A stretch of DNA of 64,000 nucleotides from Paraburkholderia sp. PREW-6R (lineage in GTDB: Bacteria; Pseudomonadota; Gammaproteobacteria; Burkholderiales; Burkholderiaceae). The stretch spans positions 1,426,001 to 1,490,000 of the forward strand of contig NZ_CP155073.1 of the NCBI RefSeq assembly GCF_039621805.1, given 5' to 3'. The notes beneath the pieces are model-generated. The model was not told where the DNA came from. It did not search any database and saw nothing but the letters and a program-made list of their open reading frames with translations. The position numbers and the translations under genes were made by a program. How positions within the stretch are numbered: the first letter of the stretch is position 1; the number at the start of each line of letters is the position of its first letter. Positions 48,839-58,069 of the stretch are shown here, piece by piece.

Positions 48839-50401
48839 TTAGTCGATCTGTTTCTGCCACGCGGCGAATATCCCGCCGCACATCGCGATACCGATCAGAA
48901 AGTAGAAGCCGTCCAGCGAAGTCAGAAAGCTCGCCTGTTGTGCGACTGACCGGCTGATCTCCACGACCGCGAGCGCGTGCGCATCTGCAGGCGAGCGGCC
49001 TGCGACGGTGAAGCCGCGCGTCAACGCGGCAAGCGCGTTCTGAAACACTGGATTGTACGGATTCACGAACTCGGCGAGGCGGCTTTGATGCAAAGCCTGT
49101 CGATGCTGCTCGACGATAATCACCGACGCCGTTGCAAATGAGATCATCAACTGTCGCACGATGTTTTTGAGACGATAGCCGTGCGTGAATTCCTCGATCG
49201 CGAAAATGCGGAACGTGAGATTGGCGACAGGCAACACGATGAACAGCAACAACAGGCCGCGCAACAGCAGCGGCACGAGCAGGGCCGCTTCGCCGACGCC
49301 TGGCGACATGCGCGTCATCCACGCGGCGGCGAACGCAGCCACCGCGAAACCCGGCACGATGATCCACTTCTTGCGCGGCAGCACCTTCGCGTAACGCAGG
49401 TAGACGAACAGCGCGCTGGCCGATACCAGCGACGTCACGCCGACCAATTGGCCCGTGTTGTCGACGGGATAGCCGAGGCCGCTTTCCAGAAAGCGCGAGA
49501 TCAGATAACTGAAGGCGGTCGAGATGTAGTAGTAGAACATGTACAGCACGATTCCGGCTCGGAACACCTTTTCGCGCAACGCGTGCAGACGCACGAGCGG
49601 CGACGGATGATGCCACTGATGCCACGCGAACCAGCCTAGCGCGGCGATGCCCGTGGCCGTCAGCAGGATCAATGCGGGCGATCCGCTGAACAACTGGAAG
49701 CGCACTTGCTGCATCACGATTTGCAGCGCGCCTTGCGCGAACGCGAAGATCAGATACGGCCAGAAATGCGCGGAACCGCGTTCCTCGGGCAGGCGGTTAC
49801 CGGCGTCGGGCAACGCGAGCAGCGCTAGCACGGCGAATAGCACGCCGACGGGCGCAGTGCATGCAAAAAGCGCGCGCCAGTCGAAGTGACTGACGAGCTG
49901 TCCGCCGATGAGCGGCGCGAGCGCGCTGCACAGCACGATCAGTAACAGGAACGCGCGCGTAGCGGCCGGCCGCTGCTGCGGCGTGAAGCTCATCTGGATC
50001 AGGATACGGCAGGTGCCCATCATGGGGCCGATGAAATAGCCTTGGAAGCCGCGCGCCAACGCGAGTTCGACCGACGATTCGCACCCTGTCGCGGCCAGCG
50101 CGCCGGCCGAATAGAGCAGCATGCAACCGGCCACGTAGCGCCGATAGCCGAAGCGTTCCACCCACCATTGCTGCTGCAGGATGCCGAGGACGGCGGCGAC
50201 GGCGTACGCGCTCGACGCCCACACGAGCTCGTCGGGCGAAGCGTTGAGGCCGCCCGCGATATAGCTTGTGAAAAAAGAAAAGATCGAGTTGTCGAAGTAG
50301 TCGAGGCCGGTGACGATCGCGAGCACCCACGGGAAAAAATCGCCGCGCAGTTTGGCGACGCTGAAAAGGGGTGCGCGGGACTGGGTGGCATTCATGCTCA
50401 T
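48839..50401 (-). CDS. DHA2-type MFS efflux transporter
   Basis: 520-residue major facilitator protein with about 14 helices, of the DHA2/EmrB-like drug exporter type. Starts MSMNATQSRAPLFSVAKLRGDFFPWVLAIV, and the first helix region carries FDNSIFSFFTSYIAGGL. The ATG overlaps the merR stop by 4 bp (ATGA), so the regulator and transporter form one transcript. Probable exporter of a toxic compound; substrate not known. Confidence 0.88.
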   Translation of the reverse strand: MSMNATQSRAPLFSVAKLRGDFFPWVLAIVTGLDYFDNSIFSFFTSYIAGGLNASPDELVWASSAYAVAAVLGILQQQWWVERFGYRRYVAGCMLLYSAGALAATGCESSVELALARGFQGYFIGPMMGTCRILIQMSFTPQQRPAATRAFLLLIVLCSALAPLIGGQLVSHFDWRALFACTAPVGVLFAVLALLALPDAGNRLPEERGSAHFWPYLIFAFAQGALQIVMQQVRFQLFSGSPALILLTATGIAALGWFAWHQWHHPSPLVRLHALREKVFRAGIVLYMFYYYISTAFSYLISRFLESGLGYPVDNTGQLVGVTSLVSASALFVYLRYAKVLPRKKWIIVPGFAVAAFAAAWMTRMSPGVGEAALLVPLLLRGLLLLFIVLPVANLTFRIFAIEEFTHGYRLKNIVRQLMISFATASVIIVEQHRQALHQSRLAEFVNPYNPVFQNALAALTRGFTVAGRSPADAHALAVVEISRSVAQQASFLTSLDGFYFLIGIAMCGGIFAAWQKQID

Positions 50402-50997
50402 TCGTCCGGGGCCGCTTCGTCCGGAGTGCGTGTGTTCGGATCGGTGTGGGTGCTTGTGTGCGGGGCCTTGTCTTTGGCCTTGCTCGCTCTGGCCGGGCGT
50501 TTCGCAGGCGATGCCGATGCGGCGCGCGCTCTGGTCACGGAGCCGCGGCGTCGAGCGAGCAGCGCGTCGGCGTTTTCGCCGGCGAGGCGCCGCTCCAGAT
50601 AGTCGAGATCCGGGCTCAGCTCGGCGCGCAGCTTGTGCGCTTCCTTGAGTTCACGCCGCATGCTCTCGATGCGCGCGTCGAGCGCCTGGACCTGCTGCGC
50701 AATGGCGTCGCGAATCTGCTGCAGGGATTCCGTTGAATAACGGTGAGCACCGTCGACCGGCTCGAGTGGACGCTTGAGCATCTCGGTGATGCTGTGCAAC
50801 GAAAATCCGAGCGAGCGCAGGCGCAATATGCGGCCAAAGCGCTGCAGGTCTTCTTCGTCGTACAGACGATAGCGGCCTTCGCTGCGAGTCGGCGAAACGA
50901 GCCCGCGTTCCTCGTAATACTTCAGCGTGCGCGCCGTGACGCCGAGGCGTTCGGCGGCCTCGCGTACGGTCATCAGGGAGGAGGCGTCGTCCGGCAT
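50398..50997 (-). CDS. MerR-family regulator of the adjacent exporter
   Basis: 199-residue MerR-type regulator: TVREAAERLGVTARTLKYYEERGLVSPTRSEGRYRLYDEEDLQRF is the DNA-binding domain (residues about 9-55), followed by a coiled-coil (about 90-140) and an Ala/Lys/Pro tail. ATG at 50997 has AAGGG upstream; an ATG at 51042 abuts the operator and has no ribosome binding site. Overlaps the MFS gene by 4 bp. Confidence 0.88.
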   Translation of the reverse strand: MPDDASSLMTVREAAERLGVTARTLKYYEERGLVSPTRSEGRYRLYDEEDLQRFGRILRLRSLGFSLHSITEMLKRPLEPVDGAHRYSTESLQQIRDAIAQQVQALDARIESMRRELKEAHKLRAELSPDLDYLERRLAGENADALLARRRGSVTRARAASASPAKRPARASKAKDKAPHTSTHTDPNTRTPDEAAPDE

Positions 50998-51040
50998 GCG
51001 CTGCCCTTGGTCTCGCTCGTTGGGTGGTTGGCAAAAGCGC

Positions 51041-51071
51041 ATTGTACGTCAACGTGTACGTTCACGTACAG
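51041..51071 (-). promoter_or_regulatory. 28-bp palindromic operator and promoter of merR-MFS
   Basis: Outer arms TGTACGT (51043-51049) and ACGTACA (51064-51070), with inner arms AACGT (51051-51055) and ACGTT (51058-51062), give a palindrome matching at 24 of 28 positions. On the minus strand the end forms TACAAT (51041-51046) as a -10 box with about 18 bp to TGTACG, the long spacer typical of MerR-controlled promoters. Confidence 0.75.
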
Positions 51072-51114
51072 GTTTGCTGTTTTCACGATGGATTCGGCTT
51101 CAGAACTGCACGCG

Positions 51115-51142
51115 AAAAAAACCGCCCGGGCGGGCGGTTTTT
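51115..51142 (-). terminator. Intrinsic terminator of rho
   Basis: ACCGCCC (51121-51127) pairs with GGGCGGT (51132-51138) with a GGGC loop; A- and T-runs flank the stem on both sides. It lies 21 bp past the rho stop. Confidence 0.85.
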
Positions 51143-51162
51143 CTGAATCGCGCGCAACAGCC

Positions 51163-52431
51163 TTAGCTGCCGCCGCCACGACGCATCATGTCGAAGAACT
51201 CCGAATTGCTCTTCGTTTGACGGATCTTGTCGAGCAGGAATTCCATCGACTCGACTTCGTCCATGTCATGAATGAACTTGCGCAACACCCAGATCTTTTG
51301 CAGCACTTCCGGTTTGATCAGCAGTTCTTCGCGACGCGTGCCCGACTTGTTCAGATTGATCGACGGGTAGACGCGTTTCTCAGCCAGGCGACGTTCGAGG
51401 TGCACTTCCATGTTGCCGGTGCCCTTGAACTCTTCGTAAATCACGTCGTCCATGCGGCTGCCGGTTTCGATCAGCGCCGTACCGATAATGGTCAGCGAAC
51501 CGCCTTCCTCAATATTGCGCGCCGCGCCGAAGAAGCGCTTGGGCCGTTGCAGCGCGTTGGCGTCCACACCACCCGTCAGCACCTTGCCCGAGGCCGGCAC
51601 GACGGTGTTGTATGCGCGCGCGAGACGCGTGATCGAGTCGAGCAGAATCACCACGTCGTTTTTCATTTCGACGAGGCGCTTGGCCTTTTCGATCACCATT
51701 TCGGCAACCTGCACGTGACGGGCTGCCGGTTCGTCGAACGTGGAGGCGATCACTTCGCCTGCGACCGAACGCTGCATCTCCGTCACTTCTTCCGGGCGTT
51801 CGTCGATGAGCAGCACGAACAGCACGACATCCGGATGGTTCTGTTTGATGGCGTGCGCAATGTGCTGCAGCATCACGGTCTTACCGGACTTCGGCGACGC
51901 CACCAGCAAGCCGCGCTGCCCCTTGCCGATCGGCGCGATCATGTCGATGATCCGGCCCGTGACGTTTTCTTCGCCACGCATTTCACGTTCGAGCAGCAAC
52001 ACCTTGTTCGGGTGCAACGGCGTCAGGTTTTCGAACATGATCTTGTGCTTCGAGGCCTCCGGCGGCTGGCCGTTGACCTTGTCCACCTTCACCAGCGCGA
52101 AATAGCGCTCGCCGTCTTTTGGCGTACGCACTTCGCCTTCGATCGTGTCGCCCGTATGCAGGTTGAAGCGGCGAATTTGCGACGGGCTGATGTAAATATC
52201 ATCCGTGCTGGCGAGGTAGGAGGTTTCCGGCGAACGCAGGAAACCAAATCCGTCCGGCAGCACTTCGAGCGTGCCGTCGCCGAAAATCGTGTCGCCCGTT
52301 TTGGCTCGTTTTTTTAGAATGGCGAACATCAATTCCTGTTTGCGCAGGCGGTTCGCACTTTCGATCTCGAGGCCATTGGCCATCTCGATCAATTCGGACA
52401 CGTGCAGAGTCTTAAGCTCGGATAAATGCAT
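51163..52431 (-). CDS. rho: Transcription termination factor Rho
   Basis: 422-residue hexameric RNA helicase. N-terminal OB fold with [20 protein letters not shown], the RNP-type motif [23 protein letters not shown]-loop [10 protein letters not shown] near residue 180; [15 protein letters not shown] near 260 and [41 protein letters not shown] Q/R-loop region near 320. Downstream of trxA, with a hairpin-rich gap between. Confidence 0.98.
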   Translation of the reverse strand: MHLSELKTLHVSELIEMANGLEIESANRLRKQELMFAILKKRAKTGDTIFGDGTLEVLPDGFGFLRSPETSYLASTDDIYISPSQIRRFNLHTGDTIEGEVRTPKDGERYFALVKVDKVNGQPPEASKHKIMFENLTPLHPNKVLLLEREMRGEENVTGRIIDMIAPIGKGQRGLLVASPKSGKTVMLQHIAHAIKQNHPDVVLFVLLIDERPEEVTEMQRSVAGEVIASTFDEPAARHVQVAEMVIEKAKRLVEMKNDVVILLDSITRLARAYNTVVPASGKVLTGGVDANALQRPKRFFGAARNIEEGGSLTIIGTALIETGSRMDDVIYEEFKGTGNMEVHLERRLAEKRVYPSINLNKSGTRREELLIKPEVLQKIWVLRKFIHDMDEVESMEFLLDKIRQTKSNSEFFDMMRRGGGS

Positions 52432-52620
52432 ACGGAGAACCCGCAGGAGAAGGTGCGACGAAATGAAATCTGGGAGGAGAGTGAGCGGAACCGCTCAAGG
52501 ACTTACACGTCTTTTCGACGTTTTGCGGATTCTAGCATAGCACACGCCAATTTCCGCCAGTGCGACGGACAGGCATCTTTCCCGGCCGGCGTGTTGCCGA
52601 CTGACAACACGCGTCGGCAT

Positions 52621-52656
52621 TGCGTGCCGCGCCGTCTGCAAGACGCGCGGCACGCA
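52621..52656 (-). promoter_or_regulatory. Strong hairpin in the trxA-rho intergenic region
   Basis: TGCGTGCCGCG (52621-52631) pairs with CGCGGCACGCA (52646-52656), and CGTCT with AGACG inside it, giving a stem of 16 pairs with one bulge. No T-run follows, so it is not a standard terminator; it lies between the trxA stop and the rho leader and could be an RNA 3' end or an attenuator. Confidence 0.5.
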
Positions 52657-52668
52657 GTCATAGCCAAT

Positions 52669-52995
52669 TTACAGGTTGCCGTCGAGGAAAGCGGTGAGTT
52701 GCGACTTCGACAATGCGCCAACTTTCTGCGCGGCGACAGCGCCGTTCTTGAACAGGATCAGTGTGGGGATACCGCGCACACCGAACTTCACCGGCGTGGA
52801 CTGGTGCTCATCGACATTGATCTTGGCGATCTGCAGGCGATCGGCGTAGTCCTTCGCGACCTCGTCCAGAATCGGCGCGATCATCTTGCACGGACCGCAC
52901 CATTCAGCCCAGAAATCGAGCAGCACGGGTTTGTCGGATTTAACGACGTCCTGTTCGAACGATGCGTCGCTAATATGCTTGATTTGTTCGCTCAT
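52669..52995 (-). CDS. trxA: Thioredoxin 1
   Basis: 108-residue thioredoxin. Active-site WCGPC with Cys33 and Cys36 ([11 protein letters not shown]); [11 protein letters not shown] and the C-terminal TAFLDGNL complete the fold. [10 protein letters not shown] is the start; the open frame continues upstream. Followed by rho on the same strand after 237 bp, the usual trxA-rho order. Confidence 0.97.
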   Translation of the reverse strand: MSEQIKHISDASFEQDVVKSDKPVLLDFWAEWCGPCKMIAPILDEVAKDYADRLQIAKINVDEHQSTPVKFGVRGIPTLILFKNGAVAAQKVGALSKSQLTAFLDGNL

Positions 52996-53438
52996 TGTAT
53001 GAATACCTCTATCGGTTCGAGGCCCGCCTGAATTGCTCGCCACGATACGTCAAAAACCAGGGGAAACTTCCGTTCGCTTTGCCGCCACCCGAAGCCGGTT
53101 CAGCTTACGCCGCGAACTGTCAAACTGGTTCGGGAGTACGCTCAAGCCTCACATGTGCGGGTCATTCGAATGCCAGTTTAGCTTAATTCGCTATGCGTTG
53201 CCGGGGGCGATAGTACCCATCAGGGGCAGCGGGGCCGGGAGCTGCCAGTGAAGTGCCACATGGTTCTTCAACAGCGACATCCTCTATCTGGCGGCTCGCC
53301 ACGCAAACTCAAGTGCCTTGGCACACGCGTCGGCGCATTGCTGTTTATATGAGATGAGGTTAGCGATTCGGCGCATCGCAAGCGTTCTGGTCGTATTAAC
53401 AGTCGCGCGACGGGCCGAGGGATGATAGAATCTTTCGT
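52996..53438. other. Gap upstream of ffs and trxA
   Basis: Divergent gap holding the trxA promoter (minus) and the ffs promoter (plus). The -10-like TAGAAT at 53426-53431 lies 7 bases before the SRP RNA. Small open frames on both strands have no recognisable product. Confidence 0.5.
53426..53431 (+). promoter_or_regulatory. -10 element of ffs
   Basis: TAGAAT ends seven bases before the predicted 5' end of the SRP RNA at 53439. No clear -35 at the standard spacing. Confidence 0.5.
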
Positions 53439-53534
53439 GACGGGCCTCCTCGCATGGAGGGATGGTCAACCTGGTCAGGTCGGGAACGAAGCAGCCACAG
53501 CCGTTTTCCACCAGTGCCGAGGGTCAGGCTCGTC
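53439..53534 (+). ncRNA. ffs: 4.5S signal recognition particle RNA
   Basis: The conserved SRP apical loop GGTCAGGTCGGGAACGAAGC is seen at 53473-53492 with its closing stem. The terminal helix pairs GACGGGCCT (53439-53447) with AGGCTCGTC (53526-53534) with one wobble. Length 96 nt suits bacterial small SRP RNA that binds Ffh. Located upstream of dnaX, the usual place in Burkholderiaceae. Confidence 0.92.
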
Positions 53535-53846
53535 ACCTTCCTCCTTCTGTTCTCCGCGCAGTTCTCTCCCTATCGGCTGTTCGCTGTTTTCCGCGTTGGC
53601 TGTCCGCTATTTTTCGAGTTTTATCGCAGTGGCCCGTTGTCTCGCTCGCCACCCGCTCCCAGCCTATGAGCTTTGCGCGCGTGTTGTGCTCGAGGGCAAC
53701 CTCGCTGGGTGCTGCCGAAGCGTTTATCCGTTGCCTGAACTATTTTTTTCTATCGCGGCTTTAGCCTGATTCAATCAGGCGGCAGCGTGTGCTCGCGCAC
53801 CGCTCCGAAACGATTTGCGCGGCAGTGTTACTGATACAATTTCCAA
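53535..53846. other. Gap between ffs and dnaX
   Basis: 312 bp, T-rich at about 53540-53640. TACAAT at 53835-53840 ends six bases before the dnaX ATG. No gene supported. Confidence 0.5.
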
Positions 53847-56576
53847 ATGACCTATCAAGTTCTCGCACGCAAATGGCGGCCGAAGGATTTTGCCTCGCTC
53901 GTCGGACAGGAGCACGTGGTGCGCGCGCTCACGCACGCGCTCGATGGTGGCCGTCTGCACCACGCCTATTTGTTTACAGGCACACGCGGCGTCGGCAAGA
54001 CCACCCTCTCGCGTATTTTTGCGAAGGCGCTGAATTGCGAAACCGGGGTGACCTCCACGCCGTGCGGCGTGTGCCGCGCGTGTCGCGAGATTGATGAAGG
54101 GCGGTTTGTCGATTACGTCGAAATGGACGCGGCGAGTAATCGCGGTGTCGACGAAATGGCGGCGCTGCTGGAGCGCGCGGTGTATGCGCCAGTCGACGCG
54201 CGTTTCAAGGTCTACATGATCGACGAAGTGCACATGCTGACCAACCACGCGTTCAACGCAATGTTGAAGACGCTGGAGGAGCCGCCTTCGCATGTCAAAT
54301 TCATTCTGGCCACTACTGACCCCCAGAAGATTCCGGTTACGGTGCTGTCGCGCTGCCTGCAGTTCAATCTGAAGCAGATGCCGGCGGGCCATATCGTGTC
54401 GCATCTCGAGCACATTCTCGGCGAAGAGGGCGTGCCCTACGACGCGCAGGCGCTGCGCCTGCTCGCTCGTGCGGCCGACGGCTCGATGCGCGACGCGCTG
54501 TCGCTGACCGATCAGGCGATCGCCTATTCGGCCAATCAGGTGAACGAGGAAGCGGTGCGCGGCATGCTGGGCGCGCTTGATCAGAGCTACCTGATCCGCC
54601 TGCTCGACGCGCTGGCGGACGGTGACGGCGCGGCCGTGCTCGCGATCGCGGACGAAATGGCGCTGCGCAGCCTGTCGTTTTCAACGGCGTTGCAGGATCT
54701 GGCGAGCCTGTTGCATCGCATTGCGTGGGCGCAGTTCGCGCCCTCGTCGGTGCTCGACGAGTGGCCGGAAGCTGCGGACCTGCGTCGTTTCGCCGGCGTG
54801 CTCAGCGCCGAAAAAGTGCAACTGTTCTACCAGATCGCGACGATCGGCCGGAGCGAACTGGGCCTTGCGCCCGACGAATACGCGGGCTTCACGATGACGC
54901 TGTTGCGCATGCTCGCGTTCGAGCCAGCGCCGACGGGCGGCGGCGGTGCGGCGGGTCCCGCGTCTGCATCAACGCAATCGGGAGCGGGTGGCTCGCCGGC
55001 TACGCGACGTGCGGGCTCGCCGGTGACGGCTGCGCAGCAGGGCGGGTCGGCGGCGTCGGTCAAGTCGGCGTCGGCTGCTGCAACGTCCGTGGCTTCGGCG
55101 GATGAGGGCATGGCCGCTGCGGCGACTTTCGAAGCGTCCGTGGGTAAGGGGGAGACGCCTCGCGACGGGTTGGCGGGCGGGAACGCCGCGCGAGCGCTCG
55201 CACCGTGGGAAGACGAACCCGCCGGATCCCCGTCAGCGAACGCTTTGCAAACGTCCCAAACGTCCCAGCCGCCCGCGCAAGGGGAGGCATCCATAGCGGC
55301 CGCGCCCGCACCCGTCGCTGAACCAAAAGTTTCGGAATCGTCTTCAGCACCCGAAGTTACGACAGCCTCCGCGCCGCGCGCCGTGTCGTCGGTGGCTCAA
55401 GCCCCGTCAGCATCCGGAACCATCTCTGCGCCCGACGAACCCGCGCCCTCGACCCCGCTCAGTGGCCCTGCTGCCGCAGCGTTGGCGCGTGCCGAGGAGG
55501 CCGCACCTTTGGCCGCGTCGCAAGAACTGCCGCCTGCGGCAGACACTGCGCCACGTCGCGCGGGCGGTGCGAGTGCCGCACTCGACGTGCTGCGTTCTGC
55601 CGGCCTCAAGGTGTCGTCGGATCGAGGGCGCGTGAGCGCTGCGGGCGTCGCGAAGCCGGCTGCGCCCAAGCCGGCCACACCTACGCCGGCTACCGCTATA
55701 TCGGCGGCGCCTATATCGGCCGCGCTCAAACCAGCCGCGTCCAAACTAGCCGCCCCCAACCCAGCCGCCGCCAGGCCCGCAGCGTCACGTGCGCCGGTGC
55801 CGACCCCTGCGGCGCGAGGCCGCGTGTCGGACCAGAGCGCCGCTGCGTCCGCGCATGATGCGTCGGCCGGCCGGAACACCGCATCACAAACAGCCCAACG
55901 CGAGCAGTCCGCGAGACCCGCGCAGCGCAGCGCCACGGAGCAGAATGGGTCATCCGTCCCGCCTTGGGACGATATGCCGCCGCCTGACGAGTACATGCCG
56001 CTCACCGCCGCTGACGAGGGTTACTACGGCTTCCCAGACGACAATGACGTGCCGGCCTTCGACAGCGGTCCGGACGACATGCGCATGAATGGCGCGGCGG
56101 CCGCCGCGCCGGCGCCGGTGGTCGATCAGCGTCCGCTGCCGCCTGCCGTGCCGCTCGACCCGCTGGGTTTCAATGGCGACTGGCCCGCGCTGGCGGTCGA
56201 TCTGCCGCTCAAAGGCATTGCGTATCAGCTCGCGTTCAACAGCGAACTGACGGCGCTCGAAGGCACCACGCTCAAACTGAACGTGCCGGTGCCGCAGTAT
56301 GCGGAAGCGTCGCAGGTCGCGAAGCTGAAGGCGGCGCTTGCCGAGCGGCTCGGCCAGAATGTCGACGTGCTGGTCGAAGTCGGCGCCGCGCGCCGCACGG
56401 CGGCCGCGCACGACGCTGCCATGCGTGCGCGGCGTCAGCAGGAGGCCGAGCGCGAAATCGGCGCCGATCCGTTCGTGCAGTCGCTGATCCGCGAATTCGG
56501 CGCGAGTATCGTGCCGGGCTCCATCCGCCCGATTACGCCGGACGCCGGCTCGAACGGCGCGTCGTCCGCTCACTGA
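53847..56576 (+). CDS. dnaX: DNA polymerase III tau subunit DnaX
   Basis: 909-residue clamp-loader subunit. Starts [28 protein letters not shown]; Walker [13 protein letters not shown] near residue 45; zinc-ligand Cys cluster ([16 protein letters not shown]) at 64-79; [11 protein letters not shown] near 124; the tau C-terminal domain that binds DnaB and the polymerase core is around 740-880. Between about 370 and 720 lies a very long Ala/Pro/Ser linker. No E. coli-type slippery site in frame was seen. No ribosome binding site at the start. Confidence 0.96.
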   Translation: MTYQVLARKWRPKDFASLVGQEHVVRALTHALDGGRLHHAYLFTGTRGVGKTTLSRIFAKALNCETGVTSTPCGVCRACREIDEGRFVDYVEMDAASNRGVDEMAALLERAVYAPVDARFKVYMIDEVHMLTNHAFNAMLKTLEEPPSHVKFILATTDPQKIPVTVLSRCLQFNLKQMPAGHIVSHLEHILGEEGVPYDAQALRLLARAADGSMRDALSLTDQAIAYSANQVNEEAVRGMLGALDQSYLIRLLDALADGDGAAVLAIADEMALRSLSFSTALQDLASLLHRIAWAQFAPSSVLDEWPEAADLRRFAGVLSAEKVQLFYQIATIGRSELGLAPDEYAGFTMTLLRMLAFEPAPTGGGGAAGPASASTQSGAGGSPATRRAGSPVTAAQQGGSAASVKSASAAATSVASADEGMAAAATFEASVGKGETPRDGLAGGNAARALAPWEDEPAGSPSANALQTSQTSQPPAQGEASIAAAPAPVAEPKVSESSSAPEVTTASAPRAVSSVAQAPSASGTISAPDEPAPSTPLSGPAAAALARAEEAAPLAASQELPPAADTAPRRAGGASAALDVLRSAGLKVSSDRGRVSAAGVAKPAAPKPATPTPATAISAAPISAALKPAASKLAAPNPAAARPAASRAPVPTPAARGRVSDQSAAASAHDASAGRNTASQTAQREQSARPAQRSATEQNGSSVPPWDDMPPPDEYMPLTAADEGYYGFPDDNDVPAFDSGPDDMRMNGAAAAAPAPVVDQRPLPPAVPLDPLGFNGDWPALAVDLPLKGIAYQLAFNSELTALEGTTLKLNVPVPQYAEASQVAKLKAALAERLGQNVDVLVEVGAARRTAAAHDAAMRARRQQEAEREIGADPFVQSLIREFGASIVPGSIRPITPDAGSNGASSAH

Positions 56577-56635
56577 TTCGCCGCGTCAGAGCACGCGTTT
56601 TTCCGAATTTCACGCTTTTACGAAGGAGCATTTCC

Positions 56636-56962
56636 ATGATGAAAGGCCAACTCGCCGGGCTGATGAAACAGGCCCAGCAGATGCAGGAAAACATGAAGAA
56701 GATGCAGGAGCAGCTTGCGCTGATCGAAGTGGAAGGACAGTCGGGCGCCGGTCTCGTGAAAGTCACGATGACCTGCAAGAACGACGTGCGCCGCGTGTCG
56801 ATCGATCCAAGCCTTCTCGCGGACGATAAGGACATGCTGGAAGACCTCGTCGCGGCCGCGGTCAACGACGCCGTGCGCAAGGCCGAAGCCACTGCCCAGG
56901 AGAAGATGGGCGGCATGACCTCGGGCCTGCCGCTGCCGCCGGGATTCAAGCTGCCGTTCTAA
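56636..56962 (+). CDS. YbaB/EbfC nucleoid-associated protein
   Basis: 108-residue DNA-binding protein. [27 protein letters not shown] coiled helix and [38 protein letters not shown] core identify the family. AAGGAG precedes the ATG. Between dnaX and recR, its conserved position; co-transcribed with dnaX (59 bp gap). Confidence 0.95.
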   Translation: MMKGQLAGLMKQAQQMQENMKKMQEQLALIEVEGQSGAGLVKVTMTCKNDVRRVSIDPSLLADDKDMLEDLVAAAVNDAVRKAEATAQEKMGGMTSGLPLPPGFKLPF

Positions 56963-57415
56963 GCGCGTGGGCGGCGCGGCGTCGCGCTTTGCTGGTCGGC
57001 AGCGCTGCTGCGCTCGCGACGCATCAAAAGGTCTGTCGCGGTTGCGCGGCTTGCGTCGTCGTTGCCGCATGTGTCCGGCAATACAAACGGCGCACTGACG
57101 GCAGCCGATGTGCTGCATGAAATACGCCGCGGCGGCGCTCCGCATGACGGACTGGCTGCGCCACGTCTGCATCGCTCGGTGCGCCTGCTGGTCCGCGCGG
57201 CGCTGGCTGCCGAAGCGGCACGGTTGTTGTCAAAGCGCCGCGCCTGCCTCCACAGCGCCGCGCCTGCCTCCAAAGCGCGGCACCTGCTGTCAAAGCGCCG
57301 CGCCTGCTGTCGAAGCGTCGCGCCTGCGCCGGAACTGCGCCGGGCGCCACGCAGCCGTTGAATCACCGCATTGCAACCCGCATATCAGGCATCTCCTACT
57401 TCGACGCCGATCCGC
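56963..57415. other. Gap between ybaB and recR with a tandem repeat array
   Basis: 453 bp; ybaB and recR are usually nearly adjacent, so this is an insertion or expansion. It holds the 20-bp repeats at 57211-57330. No gene is supported; open frames through it are made of repeats. Confidence 0.6.
57211..57330. repeat. 20-bp tandem repeat array, about six units
   Basis: Units near CAAAGCGCCGCGCCTGCCTC start at 57231, 57251, 57271, 57291 and 57311, with a diverged unit at 57211. Differences are mostly in the last four bases, and adjacent units pair by their endings, as expected of tandem duplication. Confidence 0.9.
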
Positions 57416-58012
57416 ATGAAACAACCTTCCGCCTTGTCGGCGCTCGTCGAAGCGCTGCGCGCGCTGCCCGGAGTCGGGCCCAAGTCTGCGCAACGCATGG
57501 CCTACCACCTGATGCAACATGACCGTGACGGCGCTGAAAAGCTCGGCCGATCGCTGCTGTTCGCCACCGAGCATCTGCGGCACTGCGAAAAGTGCAACAC
57601 GTTCACCGAAGCGCAGATCTGCGAGGTGTGCCTCGATGAAGAGCGCGATCCCGCGCTGCTATGCGTGGTTGAGACGCCCGCCGACCAGATCATGCTCGAG
57701 CAGACCATGACTTATCGCGGCCTGTATTTCGTACTCATGGGACGTCTGAGTCCGCTCGACGGCATCGGTCCCAAAGAGATTCATTTCGACCGGCTGGTCA
57801 GGCGAGCGTCGGACGGCATTGTCAAGGAAGTCGTGCTCGCCACCAATTTCACCAACGAAGGCGAAGCCACCGCGCATTATCTCGGTCAGACGCTCAAGGC
57901 GCGCGGTCTCGCCGTGACGCGTCTCGCGCGCGGCGTGCCGGTGGGCGGCGAACTCGAATATGTCGATGCGGGCACGATTGCCCGCGCCATGCTCGACCGT
58001 CGCTCCATGTAG
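57416..58012 (+). CDS. recR: Recombination mediator RecR
   Basis: 198-residue Rec[20 protein letters not shown] helix-hairpin-helix at residues 11-29, the zinc finger [16 protein letters not shown] at 57-72, and the TOPRIM domain ([31 protein letters not shown]). Works with RecF/RecO to load RecA at gaps. ATG at 57416 fits the family start; upstream frame is repeat-derived. Confidence 0.96.
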   Translation: MKQPSALSALVEALRALPGVGPKSAQRMAYHLMQHDRDGAEKLGRSLLFATEHLRHCEKCNTFTEAQICEVCLDEERDPALLCVVETPADQIMLEQTMTYRGLYFVLMGRLSPLDGIGPKEIHFDRLVRRASDGIVKEVVLATNFTNEGEATAHYLGQTLKARGLAVTRLARGVPVGGELEYVDAGTIARAMLDRRSM

Positions 58013-58069
58013 TGCGTGGCGGCGCGAACGTGCCGCCGTCACTTCCGTCAAACGAGAACGAGGAGACAC

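Noticed and set aside
53033..53251. Small open frame upstream of ffs
   Set aside because: No domain, codon use unlike neighbours, and it lies in the trxA/ffs promoter gap.
54805..54822. GAAAAAG as a dnaX frameshift site
   Set aside because: The heptamer phase does not give the X-XXY-YYZ arrangement in the reading frame and no following stem was seen.
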